Source: Gluconacetobacter johannae (lineage in GTDB: Bacteria; Pseudomonadota; Alphaproteobacteria; Acetobacterales; Acetobacteraceae). Taken from it: a stretch of 64,000 nucleotides of DNA. The notes beneath the pieces were generated by a model, which saw nothing but the letters and a program-made list of their open reading frames with translations, ran no database searches and was not told where the DNA came from. Shown one piece after another: positions 24,108 to 33,129 of the stretch; position 1 is the first letter of the stretch; every line of letters starts with the position of its first letter. Made by a program: the position numbers and the translations under genes. The stretch is taken from positions 15,587-79,586 of the forward strand of contig NZ_BAQK01000004.1 of assembly GCF_025994435.1 (NCBI RefSeq), read 5' to 3'.

Positions 24108-25622
24108 ATGTCCCTGACCGAACCCGCGATCATCGGCCTGTGCCTGCTGGCCCTCGCCGCCCTGTCGTTGCGCCTGGCGCGGAGGGACCGGGCGGCGCCG
24201 GGGCGGGCCGGACGTCCGGGCCACGACCTGCCGACCTGGGCCATCTGCCTGTCCATCGTCGCCACCGAGACCTCGACCCTGACCGTCATCAGCGTGCCGG
24301 GGGTGGCCTATGGCGGCGGCCTGGTGTTCGTCGGGCTGGGCCTGGGCTACGTCGCCGGGCGGATCGTCGTGGCGTGGCTGCTGCTGCCGCTGTATGCGCG
24401 CGACGGGTTTTCCAGCGCCTACCAGTATCTGGGCGAACGGTTCGGGCGCGGGATGCAGCGCCTGGCCTCGGCCGTCTTCCTGGGCACGCGGCTGCTGGCC
24501 GAGGGGGTGCGGCTGTTCGCCTCCACCCTGCCCATCTGCGCGCTGCTGGCGGCGGCGCACCTGCCGGCCGGGCCGCTGCCGGTGCTGGTCGGGCTGACGG
24601 CGCTGACCGCCGCCTATACCGCGGCCGGGGGGCTGCGGGCCGTCGTCTGGTCCGACAGCATCCAGTTCGGCCTCTATACGCTGGGGGCCGTCCTGTGCAT
24701 CGGCCTGCTGCTGCCCCATGCCGACCGGGCGGCGCTGGGGGCGGCGTGGCGCGCCGGCCGTCTCGCGATCTTCCACGGCGACGACGCCATCCTGACGTCG
24801 CCCTATGCCCCGGCGACGGCGCTGGTGGGCGGGGCGATCCTGTCCATGGCCTCGCACGGGGCGGACCAGTTGATGGTCCAGCGCGTGCTGGCGGCCCGGT
24901 CGCTGCGCGCGGCGCGGATCGCCATGGTCGGCAGCGCGGTCGTCGTCACCGGCCTGTTCGGCCTGCTGTCGGCGGTGGGGGTGCTGCTGTGGGTCCGCAA
25001 TGGCGGGGCGTCGCCGGCCGCGCTGGGGCTGCGTTCGCCCGACGCGCTGTTTCCCGCCTTCATCGCCCGCGACCTGCCGCCGGCCCTGTCGGCGCTGCTG
25101 ATTGCGGGCATCATCAGCGCCACGATGGGATCGCTGTCCTCGGCGCTGAACGCGATGACCGGCTCGACCCTGGCGGACCTGCTGCCGGCCGCGGCATGGC
25201 GGGGGCGGATCGGGGCGGCGACGCTGTCGCGCGGCATCACCGTGCTGTGGGCGGTGCTGCTGATCGGGGCGGCGTCGTGCTTTTCGAATACCGGCCGGTC
25301 GGCCGTGGTCTTCGGCCTGTCGATCGCCGGCTATTCCTACGGCGCGCTGCTGGGCGCGTTCCTGTTCGGGCTGCTGGTGCCGGGCGCGCGGCAGCGCGAC
25401 GCCGTGCCGGCCTTCGCCGGCACGCTGGCGGTCATGGCGGCGCTGATCCTGTTCGTGCATCCGGGCGGCCGCGACATCGCCTTCCCCTGGCTGGTGCCCA
25501 TCGGGGTCGCCGCGACCTTCGCCATCGGGCTGGCCTGCCGGCTGCGGCCCCGCCCGGCCTTTCGCGACGCGGCGGCCCGCCCTACGCTGGATCCGACCGA
25601 GATGGAGCACGAGACACGATGA
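24108..25622 (+). CDS. Sodium:solute symporter family protein
   Basis: A 504-residue integral membrane transporter with about 13 helices. TWAICLSIVATETSTLTVISVPGVAYGGGL, here seen in segments near residues 42-70, is the SSS-family signature around TM2. The later ALLIAGIISATMGSLSSALNAMTGSTLADL region forms the conserved TM9 core. Substrate is unknown; a sugar or sialic-acid-like compound would fit the adjacent hydrolase but is only a guess. Its stop overlaps the start of the serine hydrolase by 4 bases (ATGA), so the two are co-translated. Confidence 0.88.
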   Translation: MSLTEPAIIGLCLLALAALSLRLARRDRAAPGRAGRPGHDLPTWAICLSIVATETSTLTVISVPGVAYGGGLVFVGLGLGYVAGRIVVAWLLLPLYARDGFSSAYQYLGERFGRGMQRLASAVFLGTRLLAEGVRLFASTLPICALLAAAHLPAGPLPVLVGLTALTAAYTAAGGLRAVVWSDSIQFGLYTLGAVLCIGLLLPHADRAALGAAWRAGRLAIFHGDDAILTSPYAPATALVGGAILSMASHGADQLMVQRVLAARSLRAARIAMVGSAVVVTGLFGLLSAVGVLLWVRNGGASPAALGLRSPDALFPAFIARDLPPALSALLIAGIISATMGSLSSALNAMTGSTLADLLPAAAWRGRIGAATLSRGITVLWAVLLIGAASCFSNTGRSAVVFGLSIAGYSYGALLGAFLFGLLVPGARQRDAVPAFAGTLAVMAALILFVHPGGRDIAFPWLVPIGVAATFAIGLACRLRPRPAFRDAAARPTLDPTEMEHETR

Positions 25623-26776
25623 GCGGATCCAGCCGACGGACCATGCTGCGCCTGATGCTGGCCGCCGGGGGTGCCGGAATGGCGGGGGGCTGCGCGGCGG
25701 GCGTCCCTGGCCCGTTCGCCCCGGTCGACCGGCTGGTGGACCGCGCGATCGCCGACGGGCAGACCCCGGGGGCCGTCGTCGTGGTCGGCCATGGCGGGCG
25801 GATCGTCCATCACCGCGCCTACGGGCGCCGCGCCCTGGTCCCGGCGCGCGAGCCGCTGGACGAGGGCACGCTCTATGACATGGCGTCGCTGACCAAGCCG
25901 GTCGCGACCACCGTCGCGCTCATGCAGTTTTACGAGGCCGGGGCCTTCCGGCTGGACGACCCGGCGTGCCGCTACCTTCCGGACTTCGCGCGGAACGGCA
26001 AGGCGGCGATCACGATCCGCCATCTGCTGACGCATTATTCCGGCCTGCCGCCCGACCTGGACCTGTCCACGCCGTGGACCGGCCGCGACGAGGCCGCCCG
26101 CCGGGTCATGGAAACGCGCCCCGACCACCCGGCGGGCGAATGCTTCGTCTACAGCGACATCAACTTCATCACGCTCGGCCTGCTGGTGCAGCATTTCTCG
26201 CACGACACGCTGGACCATTACGTCCAGACCCGGGTGCTGGACCCGCTGGGCATGGCGCGCTCGCGCTTCCTGCCGCCGCCCGCGTGGCGGCCGTCCATCG
26301 CACCGACCCAGTTCGACGACCAGCATGTCATGCTGCGCGGCGTCGTCCACGACCCCACGTCGCGCCGCATGGGCGGAGTCGCAGGCCATGCGGGCCTGTT
26401 CTCGGACGCCGCCGACATGGCGGTCTATGCCCAGGCGCTGCTGGACCGCCGCGCCGGGCGACCCAGCGCCTATCCGCTGAAACCCGAGACCCTGATGCTG
26501 ATGACCACGCCCCAGCAGCCCGCCGGCCGGCCGGATCTGCGCGGCCTGGGCTGGGATATCCACACCCATTACTCCACGCCGCGCGGCGACGTCTTCCCGG
26601 TGGGGTCGTTCGGCCACACCGGCTTCACCGGGACGTCGCTGTGGCTGGACCCCGGCAGCGACAGCTATGTGCTGATCCTGACGAACCGGGTTCATCCCGA
26701 CGGCGGGCACAGCGTCGTGCGCCTGCGCCACGATGTCGCCACGGCAGCCGCGCGGGTGCTGATTCCGGGGACCTGA
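25619..26776 (+). CDS. Beta-lactamase-family serine hydrolase, lipoprotein
   Basis: A 385-residue class C beta-lactamase/DD-peptidase-fold protein. The nucleophile motif SLTK lies at Ser90-Lys93, the second motif appears as YSD in VYSDINFITLG, and the third as HTG in GHTGFTGTS. The N-terminus has an Arg-rich start and an AGGC lipobox with Cys25, so it is probably membrane-anchored in the periplasm. It may act on amino sugars, peptidoglycan fragments or esters. Co-translated with the upstream symporter, so transporter and enzyme may handle one compound. Confidence 0.85.
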   Translation: MSGSSRRTMLRLMLAAGGAGMAGGCAAGVPGPFAPVDRLVDRAIADGQTPGAVVVVGHGGRIVHHRAYGRRALVPAREPLDEGTLYDMASLTKPVATTVALMQFYEAGAFRLDDPACRYLPDFARNGKAAITIRHLLTHYSGLPPDLDLSTPWTGRDEAARRVMETRPDHPAGECFVYSDINFITLGLLVQHFSHDTLDHYVQTRVLDPLGMARSRFLPPPAWRPSIAPTQFDDQHVMLRGVVHDPTSRRMGGVAGHAGLFSDAADMAVYAQALLDRRAGRPSAYPLKPETLMLMTTPQQPAGRPDLRGLGWDIHTHYSTPRGDVFPVGSFGHTGFTGTSLWLDPGSDSYVLILTNRVHPDGGHSVVRLRHDVATAAARVLIPGT

Positions 26777-26877
26777 TCCGGCGCGGTCACGGATTGTTTT
26801 CCGGCGGTTGTCCCGCCCCCCGGCATCCATGACGGATCTGCCGCGTAATGCGGCATGAGCCGGAGATCCCGCCGGGA

Positions 26878-26916
26878 GACCGCCCCCATGACCGCCCCCA
26901 TGACCACCCCCATGGC
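26878..26916. repeat. Short 12-bp tandem repeat
   Basis: The unit GACCGCCCCCAT occurs three times in a row with one change in the third copy, followed by a partial fourth. It lies between the serine hydrolase and the thioesterase. If translation of the thioesterase began at 26848, it would encode HDRPHDRPHDHPHG; this low-complexity stretch argues against that start. Confidence 0.7.
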
Positions 26917-26958
26917 CGTCCCTGCACCCATCCGCCATCGCGACGCAGAGGCCGGACC

Positions 26959-27480
26959 GTGACCCCCGACCCCGTGCAGGATCCTCCGCCCCCGCCGGGC
27001 TTCGTCCCCCTGCCCGACCTCGCCCCCGGCGGGTTCGATGCCCTGTCCGGCGGCTTCCTGGTCGCCGTCGAGGGCGGGCAGCTGGTCGGCGGATTCCGCG
27101 TCACGCCGTCCTGCTGCAATCGGGCGGGATTCTGCCACGGCGGGAAGCTGGCCAGCGTCTGCGACACCTATCTGGCGATGGCCGCCCTGTTCCGCGAGGA
27201 TTTGCAGACGGGCTTCCTGCCGACGGTCTCGCTGAGCCTGGATTTCATGGCGGCGGTCCCGTGCGGGGTATGGGTGGAATTGCGGGCCGAAACACTACGC
27301 ATCACGCGCAGCCTGGTCTTCGTCCAGGGGTTGGCCACCGTGGACGGCACGCCCGCCGCGCGCGCCGATGCGATCTATCACCGCCTGCCGCCGGGCGACG
27401 CCCACGGAGCGGACATCGGCGCCCTGCTGCGCGGCCTTCTGGGCCACGCCATCGCCGCCCGCGGCGGCATGGCCCCGTAA
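26959..27480 (+). CDS. PaaI family thioesterase (hotdog fold)
   Basis: About 173 residues from a GTG at 26959. The hotdog-fold active-site region is visible as CCNRAGFCHGGKLASVCDTYLAMAA (in parts), where the HGG element and downstream Asp match the PaaI pattern. It is followed by LPTVSLSLDFMAAVPCGVWVELRAE. These enzymes hydrolyse acyl-CoA thioesters. The alternative ATG at 26848 would add an N-terminal His/Pro repeat that looks non-coding. Stand-alone gene just before the tRNA. Confidence 0.82.
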   Translation: MTPDPVQDPPPPPGFVPLPDLAPGGFDALSGGFLVAVEGGQLVGGFRVTPSCCNRAGFCHGGKLASVCDTYLAMAALFREDLQTGFLPTVSLSLDFMAAVPCGVWVELRAETLRITRSLVFVQGLATVDGTPAARADAIYHRLPPGDAHGADIGALLRGLLGHAIAARGGMAP

Positions 27481-27526
27481 CCCGAGGCCCCCTGGCCAGC
27501 CCCGGTAAAAAAAATGCGCGAAGGGG

Positions 27527-27554
27527 TTGTCGTTTCCCCGACACTCGGTTACAC
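27527..27554 (+). promoter_or_regulatory. Candidate promoter of the tRNA-Arg gene
   Basis: TTGTCG at 27527-27532 and TTACAC at 27549-27554 are 16 bases apart, with the tRNA beginning 13 bases downstream. Matches are moderate and the call depends on position. Confidence 0.35.
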
Positions 27555-27567
27555 AGCGCCCCACAGC

Positions 27568-27644
27568 GCACCCGTAGCTCAATTGGATAGAGCACCAGAC
27601 TACGAATCTGGGGGTTAGAGGTTCGAGTCCTTTCGGGTGCGCCA
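27568..27644 (+). tRNA. tRNA-Arg (anticodon ACG)
   Basis: A 77-base cloverleaf with CCA encoded. The acceptor stem GCACCCG pairs with CGGGTGC. The D-arm is GCTCAATTGGATAGAGC, the anticodon arm CCAGA-CTACGAA-TCTGG gives anticodon ACG, and the T-arm has GGTTCGAGTCC. ACG (read as ICG after editing) decodes CGU, CGC and CGA. The local GC content falls directly after its 3' end, which makes it a candidate integration site. Confidence 0.97.
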
Positions 27645-28112
27645 ATTTTCCAAAATATTCGCCTGCTCACTCAGCCGGCCAGGCTGGACGCTCCAGCCCA
27701 TGCAGGCCCCACGACGATGTGTGGGCTGCGCCGGCACGGCCCCGCACGCGCTCATGAATTGCCCCAGCGGACGCAGTCGATGACCGTGACCCGATCCATC
27801 CGGGCCATTCATGCGGCAATTTTTTCCAATAGCGCCAGAACTATTCAAAAACAGCGGATTGTGCTTTATTGGCACTTAATTCTGTGGAACTGGAAACGCG
27901 CCTAGTGGTCGACGGATTCCTGGCGGCGATCGAGAAATGATCTAAATCAAGAATCGACCCGCTCTGTTGCATTTCGTCACGGACGGTCTTTTTGGCCTTC
28001 CTGATGGCGTATGCATCGTTATAAGGCGAGATGCAGGGCATATCGCATGGTCAAGCCGCCGGAGGATTTTTGTGCCTTTCCGCTCTAGTGTCATGACGGC
28101 ATAACGACCCGC
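27645..28112. other. Gene-free stretch between tRNA-Arg and fliF
   Basis: No convincing gene on either strand. The short open frames lack ribosome sites and family resemblance. The stretch is noticeably richer in A+T than the DNA before the tRNA. It holds an FNR-like box at 27937-27950 and presumably the fliF operon promoter, which could not be pinned down by eye. Confidence 0.6.
27937..27950 (+). promoter_or_regulatory. FNR/CRP-like box upstream of fliF
   Basis: ATGAT-CTAA-ATCAA matches the FNR-type consensus TTGAT-N4-ATCAA at nine of ten defined positions. It ends 162 bases before the fliF start. An equally good site (ATGAT-CCGG-ATCAA) lies upstream of the chemotaxis operon at 55251-55264. 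Confidence 0.4.
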
Positions 28113-29753
28113 ATGCAGAACATATTGGCTGGTCTGAAGGGCCTTGGGCGCAAGAGACTGGCGGCGCTGGGCATCGCGGCCGCCGTCCTTCTCTCGGCGA
28201 TCGGACTTTTCGTCTTTCGGGGCAGCGCCCAGCCCATGGCCCTGCTTTACGGCGACCTCGACCTGAGCGAAGCCGCCGAAATGATCGACGATCTGGGAAA
28301 AGCCCATATCGACACGACGACCAGTTCGGACGGAACCAGCATCTACGTTCCCCGCGACAAGGTCGCCAGCGCGAGGCTGTTGCTCGCGAAGGACGGCCTC
28401 CCCAGCGGGGGGGCCGTCGGCTACGAACTGTTCGACAAGAGCGGGACGCTGACCAGCACGCAGTTCGAGCAGACGATCAACGAGACACGGGCCATGGAGG
28501 GCGAGCTTGAGCGCTCCATCCGCCTTCTCCATGGGGTGCGTAACGTCCGGGTTCACCTCGTTCTTCCGCATCGCGATCTCTTTTCGACCCAGACCAGCCC
28601 GTCTCAGGCCAGTGTCGTCCTTGACATCGGCAGGGCGGGCCGCATGGCCCCCGACGGCATCCAGGCCATTCAGAACCTGGTCGCGGCGGCTGTCCCCAGC
28701 CTGCGCCCGCAGAACATCTCGATCGTCGACACGCGGGGCGACGTCCTGCTGAAGCCCGGCGACCCGGACAGCGCCGCCGGTCAGGAATCCACGCTGGAAA
28801 AGCTGCGCCATGCCGAGGAACAGCGCCTGGCCGAGGCCGTGGAGGACATGCTGGTGCCGACGCTGGGGGCGGGGCATGTGCGTGCCCGCGCGGCGGTCAC
28901 CATGGATACGGACGAAATCCACGAGACGGATGAAAGCTACGATCCGAACCAGCAGGTTCTCCGCTCGCAGCAGACCAGCTCGGACAAGAGCGTCAATACC
29001 GAGGCCAACCCGAACACCTCGGTGTCGAACAACCTGCCGAACGCCAATGCGAACCAGGACAACAGGACCGGTTCGAACGATGACCGTGAGGAAGAGACCG
29101 ACAATTACGAGATCGGCAAGCGCGTCCGCGTGATAAACCAGACACGCCCGCGGCTGGCCCGGATCAGCCTTGCCGTCATGGTGGACGGGACGGTCGTCAG
29201 GGGCAGCGACAGGAAAGACGTCTGGCAGCCGCTGGACGGCGCCGAGATCGAGAGAATCACGACGCTGGCGAAAACGGCGATCGGGTATGACAAGAACCGT
29301 GGCGACGAGGTGAATGTCGTTTCGATGCGGTTCATGCCCGACGGGGGGAACGAATTCTCGACCGCGGGCGGCAGCCTGTTCGGCCGGGATACCCTCATCT
29401 ATATCGCGGAATGGGTCATCCCCATCATTCTGGCGCTTGGGGCCATTTTCATGGCCGTCCGGCCGGTGCTGCGGCGTGGCGGGGGGAATATCCTTGCCCT
29501 TGCCGGCCGGTCGGCGCATGAAGGCGCCTTGGGCATGTCGCCGAACGGCACGCGCCTGGCCGGCGGCACCGCGGGCGCCCTGATTCCTTCTGACGGAACC
29601 GGAGATGGAACGATCAGGATCGAGGGCATCGAAGGAAAGCTGCGTACCGATGCGATCGCAAAAGTCGCGGATCGCATTGAAGAAAGCCCCGAGGAGAGCG
29701 TTCTGATTATTCGGAACTGGCTGGCCACACCCGAGCTCGGAAAGCAGACATGA
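28113..29753 (+). CDS. fliF: Flagellar MS-ring protein FliF
   Basis: A 546-residue protein forming the membrane ring that houses the export gate. TM1 spans about residues 18-36 and TM2 about 428-450, and the large periplasmic part between them has the secretin-like ring motifs (YVPRDKVASARLLLAKDGLP and GYELFDKSG). FEQTINETRAMEGELERSI and VRNVRVHLVLPHRDLF are strong FliF segments. The cytoplasmic C-tail (EESPEESVLIIRNWL) is the FliG-binding region. First gene of fliFGHNOP; its stop overlaps the fliG start by 4 bases. Confidence 0.96.
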   Translation: MQNILAGLKGLGRKRLAALGIAAAVLLSAIGLFVFRGSAQPMALLYGDLDLSEAAEMIDDLGKAHIDTTTSSDGTSIYVPRDKVASARLLLAKDGLPSGGAVGYELFDKSGTLTSTQFEQTINETRAMEGELERSIRLLHGVRNVRVHLVLPHRDLFSTQTSPSQASVVLDIGRAGRMAPDGIQAIQNLVAAAVPSLRPQNISIVDTRGDVLLKPGDPDSAAGQESTLEKLRHAEEQRLAEAVEDMLVPTLGAGHVRARAAVTMDTDEIHETDESYDPNQQVLRSQQTSSDKSVNTEANPNTSVSNNLPNANANQDNRTGSNDDREEETDNYEIGKRVRVINQTRPRLARISLAVMVDGTVVRGSDRKDVWQPLDGAEIERITTLAKTAIGYDKNRGDEVNVVSMRFMPDGGNEFSTAGGSLFGRDTLIYIAEWVIPIILALGAIFMAVRPVLRRGGGNILALAGRSAHEGALGMSPNGTRLAGGTAGALIPSDGTGDGTIRIEGIEGKLRTDAIAKVADRIEESPEESVLIIRNWLATPELGKQT

Positions 29754-30799
29754 CCGAGGCCGCTACACTCCACGTCCCGTCCGGCAATCCGCCCCCCGTC
29801 ACGGCGCATCTGAGCGGCCGGCAGAAGGCCGCCATCCTCATGCTTGCCGTAGGGCGCGAGAAATCGTCCAGGCTTCTGAAAATGCTGCATGAGGATGAAA
29901 TCCGCGACATCTCCGTCACCATGGCGGGCCTTGGCCTTGTGCGGGCCGATCTCGTGGAATCCGTCTGTCATGAGTTCACCAGGAACTTTGAATCGGCCGA
30001 CGGGCTGGTGGGCACGTACGAAACCACGGAAGAAATGCTTCGCAAGGCCCTGCCGGAAGATCAGGTCGCGAAGATCATGGACGAGATCCGCGGTCCGGCC
30101 GGCAGGACGATGTGGGACAAGCTGGGGAACGTTCAGGAAAGCGTGCTCGCCAACTATCTTCGCAACGAATATCCGCAGACGGCCGCCGTCATTCTGAGCA
30201 GGCTACAGCCCGCGCATGCCGCGCGCATTTTCGCGCTGCTTCCCGAAGACTATGCAACCGACGTCATGATGCGGGTCCTGCACATGGAAACGGTGCAGAG
30301 AGATGTTCTGGATAGCGTCGAGGCGACGCTTCGCTCGGAATTCATGTCGTCTCTCGGGCGCTCGGCCAAGCGGAACAGCTACGAGCTTCTTGCGGAAGTC
30401 TTCAATAACTTCGATCGCAAGACCGAGACGCGCCTGATGGCGTCGATGGATAAACGCAATCACGACGACATGGAGAAGGTGAAGGCGCTGATGTTCACCT
30501 TCGAGGACATCAAGCGTCTGCCGCATGAATCCCTTATGCGGATCGTCAACGAGATTGATCGCGACAAATTGCCGCTGGCCTTGAAGGGCGCCTCCGAGAC
30601 GGTACGGAAAATGTTCCTGCAATGCATGTCGAAGCGCGCCGGGAGCATTCTTCTGGAAGAGATCGAGGCGCTTGGACCTGTCCGCGTCAGGGACGCCGAC
30701 GCGGCACAGACCGATATCGTCGGCACCATCAAGAACATGGCGAATGCCGGCGAAATTGACCTCACCGAAAGCGGCGGCAACGACGAGATCATTCCGTGA
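29750..30799 (+). CDS. fliG: Flagellar motor switch protein FliG
   Basis: A 349-residue rotor protein linking the MS-ring to the C-ring and contacting the stator. The N-terminal FliF-binding domain begins at LSGRQKAAILMLAVG. The middle EYPQT segment (EHPQT in most homologues) and the C-terminal torque helix region (FTFEDIKRLPHESLMRIV, LPLALKGASETVRKMF) are all present. ATG 29750 overlaps the fliF stop and its own end overlaps the fliH start. Confidence 0.96.
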   Translation: MTEAATLHVPSGNPPPVTAHLSGRQKAAILMLAVGREKSSRLLKMLHEDEIRDISVTMAGLGLVRADLVESVCHEFTRNFESADGLVGTYETTEEMLRKALPEDQVAKIMDEIRGPAGRTMWDKLGNVQESVLANYLRNEYPQTAAVILSRLQPAHAARIFALLPEDYATDVMMRVLHMETVQRDVLDSVEATLRSEFMSSLGRSAKRNSYELLAEVFNNFDRKTETRLMASMDKRNHDDMEKVKALMFTFEDIKRLPHESLMRIVNEIDRDKLPLALKGASETVRKMFLQCMSKRAGSILLEEIEALGPVRVRDADAAQTDIVGTIKNMANAGEIDLTESGGNDEIIP

Positions 30800-31494
30800 C
30801 GGCGGCGTCCGCCCCCCTCTCGTCGGCGCCCGCGCCGGTCCGGCTGGAACTTGTCGATCTGGAAGATTTCGGGGCCGCCCCCGCCGAAGCCGTGGCGGAG
30901 GCCGACGCGCCCGAGGCGGATGCCGTTCCCGATCCTGACCTTGTCACGATGACACATGCCCAGGTGGACGCCCTTCGCGAGTCTGCCTTCCGCGAGGGGC
31001 TGGAAAAAGGATCGCAGGACAAGCAGGAAGCGCTGCAGCAGCATTTCGCGGCCTGCATTTCGTCCCTGACGGCCCTCTTCAGGACGGAGAATGACCGGCG
31101 CGATCGGGTCCTGGCCGACGCCGCGAACGCCTTTCTCACGACCGTCACGGATGTCGTCGGCAGCCTGACGGCGCTCGATGGAACCGTGCTGGCGGGCATG
31201 CAGCGCGATCTTATCGCAGACGCAGCGGCCTTCGCGCAGGAATGCGATGGCGCCGTGACGATCCGATGCGGCGACGCCGACGCCCAGCGCCTCCAGGCCA
31301 TCTTCAAGGAGGACGCGAGCGTCCGCATAGAGGTGGCGCAGCACGCCGGAGAGGATGCGATACGCATCACTTCGGCAGCGAACGTCATCGTTATTGATCC
31401 GGAACAGTGGCGCAAATCCGTTGCGGAGAAGATTATTGCCGCTGTTACGGCCCTCGCGCGGCAACGCGGGGAACGAAGCGTGCAGAAGGCATAG
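30796..31494 (+). CDS. fliH: FliH-like flagellar assembly protein
   Basis: A 232-residue protein in the fliH position. It has an acidic, Ala/Pro-rich N-terminus, then a helical region LRESAFREGLEKGSQDKQEA resembling the FliH/YscL coiled coil with glycines, and a C-terminal domain. FliH regulates the export ATPase FliI, which is not in this window. GTG 30796 overlaps the fliG TGA. Sequence divergence is high, so assignment depends on the order fliG-fliH-fliN as well as the coiled-coil pattern. Confidence 0.75.
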   Translation: MTAASAPLSSAPAPVRLELVDLEDFGAAPAEAVAEADAPEADAVPDPDLVTMTHAQVDALRESAFREGLEKGSQDKQEALQQHFAACISSLTALFRTENDRRDRVLADAANAFLTTVTDVVGSLTALDGTVLAGMQRDLIADAAAFAQECDGAVTIRCGDADAQRLQAIFKEDASVRIEVAQHAGEDAIRITSAANVIVIDPEQWRKSVAEKIIAAVTALARQRGERSVQKA

Positions 31495-31511
31495 GGCAGG
31501 CGGAGAGAACC

Positions 31512-31892
31512 ATGAGCACAGGCAACGACATCGGACTTGAGGAGTTCGCCAGCACGCCGTCGGATACGACCGGGACGGCGGGGCAGGATGGCAAGGCGGC
31601 CGGCCCTGAGCCGCGTGCCGACGGCGCAACGAGTGGAATCAGCCAGATGGAGGCGGTCTATGACATCCCGGTGAAGATCACCGCCGTCATCGGCACGGCG
31701 ACGATGCCGGTCAGCCAGCTTCTCCGGCTTGGGCGCGGCGCTGTCGTGGAGCTGGACAAGAAACTGGGGGAAGCGGTGGATATCTACGCGAACAACCGGC
31801 TGATCGCCCGTGGCGAGGTGGTGGTTGTCGATGATAACCACATCGGTGTCACCATGACCGAAATCCTGTCGTCGTCCACCGTACCTGGCTAG
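31512..31892 (+). CDS. fliN: Flagellar motor switch protein FliN
   Basis: A 126-residue C-ring protein. The SpoA domain begins near residue 48 (VYDIPVKITAVIGTATMPVSQLL) and contains LGRGAVVELDKKLGEAVDIY and NNRLIARGEVVVVDD, all typical. The first 45 residues are Asp/Ser/Gly-rich and probably flexible. It lies 17 bases after fliH and 9 before fliO. Confidence 0.95.
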   Translation: MSTGNDIGLEEFASTPSDTTGTAGQDGKAAGPEPRADGATSGISQMEAVYDIPVKITAVIGTATMPVSQLLRLGRGAVVELDKKLGEAVDIYANNRLIARGEVVVVDDNHIGVTMTEILSSSTVPG

Positions 31893-31901
31893 GAATCGGC
31901 G

Positions 31902-32270
31902 GTGTCCGGGGCAAATGGTCTCGCAGCGCCTCTGACGGGGCCATTTGCGCGTGATCCGGGTACGATCGGCACCATGTGGCTGACGTGCCTGGTGTCGCTG
32001 GTGATCGTTGTCGCACTTATCCTGCTCAGCCGCTACGGCCTGAAAGTCCTGGACCCTTACCTGTCGCGGCGACGCCGGACGCGCAACCTTGCGGTGGTGG
32101 AAAGTCTGGCCATAGATCCGCGCCGGCGCGTCAGCCTCATAAGATGCGGCCGAAAAACGGGCCTGATCCTGACGGGCGGCGGAAATGACGTGTTCCTGGG
32201 CTGGATTGAGGATGACGGGGGCCGTCCGCCGCACGCCGTGTCCTCGGCACAGATCGATCCCGGCGATTGA
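31902..32270 (+). CDS. fliO: FliO-like flagellar export protein
   Basis: A 122-residue single-pass membrane protein, GTG start at 31902. TM at about residues 25-45 (LTCLVSLVIVVALILLSRYG), then basic residues and a short cytoplasmic domain with VVESLAIDPRRRVSLIRCG and GGNDVFLGWI. This matches FliO (FliZ-type) proteins, which help assemble the FliP pore. Its position directly before fliP supports the call. Confidence 0.85.
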   Translation: MSGANGLAAPLTGPFARDPGTIGTMWLTCLVSLVIVVALILLSRYGLKVLDPYLSRRRRTRNLAVVESLAIDPRRRVSLIRCGRKTGLILTGGGNDVFLGWIEDDGGRPPHAVSSAQIDPGD

Positions 32271-32292
32271 TACGAATAGTGGAGCTGACGCG

Positions 32293-33072
32293 TTGATATC
32301 TCGGTTGTCCACGGGACGGGCCGTCAGGCTCGGCGTCATTGCCGCGTGCGTGGCGGCCGTCGCCATGCTGGCGGTCATGCCGACATCCGCCCATGCCCAG
32401 TCCGTGACGCTTGATCTGGGGAAGGGCGTGGGCGACGCGGGAACGACCAGCCGCCTTGTGCAGCTGACGGCCCTCATCACGCTTCTGTCGTTTGCGCCCA
32501 GCCTGCTGGTGATGGTCACCGCCTTCACGCGGATCATCATCGTGCTGTCCCTGCTGCGCGGGGCGATCGGGGCCCAGGGAACGCCGCCCAACACGGTCCT
32601 GATCGGCCTTGGGCTGTTTCTGACGTTCTTCGTCATGCAGCCGACTCTCGAACAATCCTGGACGCATGGCATCGTTCCGATGATGGATGGCCGCGTGAGC
32701 GAAATGGACGGTCTGGCCGCGGCGGCGGAGCCTTTCCGGACGTTCATGCTTGCGAATGCGCGGCCCGCCGACATCACGACGTTCCTGCACCTGGCAAATC
32801 TGCCGCCGCCCGCGACCCCTGCCCAAACGCCATGGCGCGTGCTGATGCCGGCATTCATGATTGGCGAACTCAGCCGCGGTTTCGAGATGGGGTTCCTGCT
32901 CTACCTGCCGTTCCTGGTCATCGACCTCGTCACCTCCAGCGTCCTGATGAGCCTCGGCATGATGATGCTGCCGCCCGCCACGATCTCGCTGCCGTTCAAG
33001 CTGATTTTCTTCGTGATGGTCGACGGGTGGCAGATGGTGGCCGGAGGTCTGGTCAGAAGCTTCGGCGGCTGA
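32293..33072 (+). CDS. fliP: Flagellar export gate protein FliP
   Basis: A 259-residue subunit of the flagellar type III export pore. A cleavable signal (VIAACVAAVAMLAVMPTSAHA) precedes four membrane helices. Family motifs are FTRIIIVLSLLRGAIGAQGTP, FMIGELSRGFEMGFLLYLPF and DLVTSSVLMSLGMMMLPP, each partly quoted. TTG 32293 is chosen because GGAG sits 8 bases upstream; ATG 32212 lies inside fliO and lacks a site. fliQ and fliR do not follow; the next genes converge. Confidence 0.93.
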   Translation: MISRLSTGRAVRLGVIAACVAAVAMLAVMPTSAHAQSVTLDLGKGVGDAGTTSRLVQLTALITLLSFAPSLLVMVTAFTRIIIVLSLLRGAIGAQGTPPNTVLIGLGLFLTFFVMQPTLEQSWTHGIVPMMDGRVSEMDGLAAAAEPFRTFMLANARPADITTFLHLANLPPPATPAQTPWRVLMPAFMIGELSRGFEMGFLLYLPFLVIDLVTSSVLMSLGMMMLPPATISLPFKLIFFVMVDGWQMVAGGLVRSFGG

Positions 33073-33129
33073 GAAGCCGCCCGCACCGCCCACGGAACGC
33101 GGCGGGCAAGGCGCCCCGTGATGTCAGGA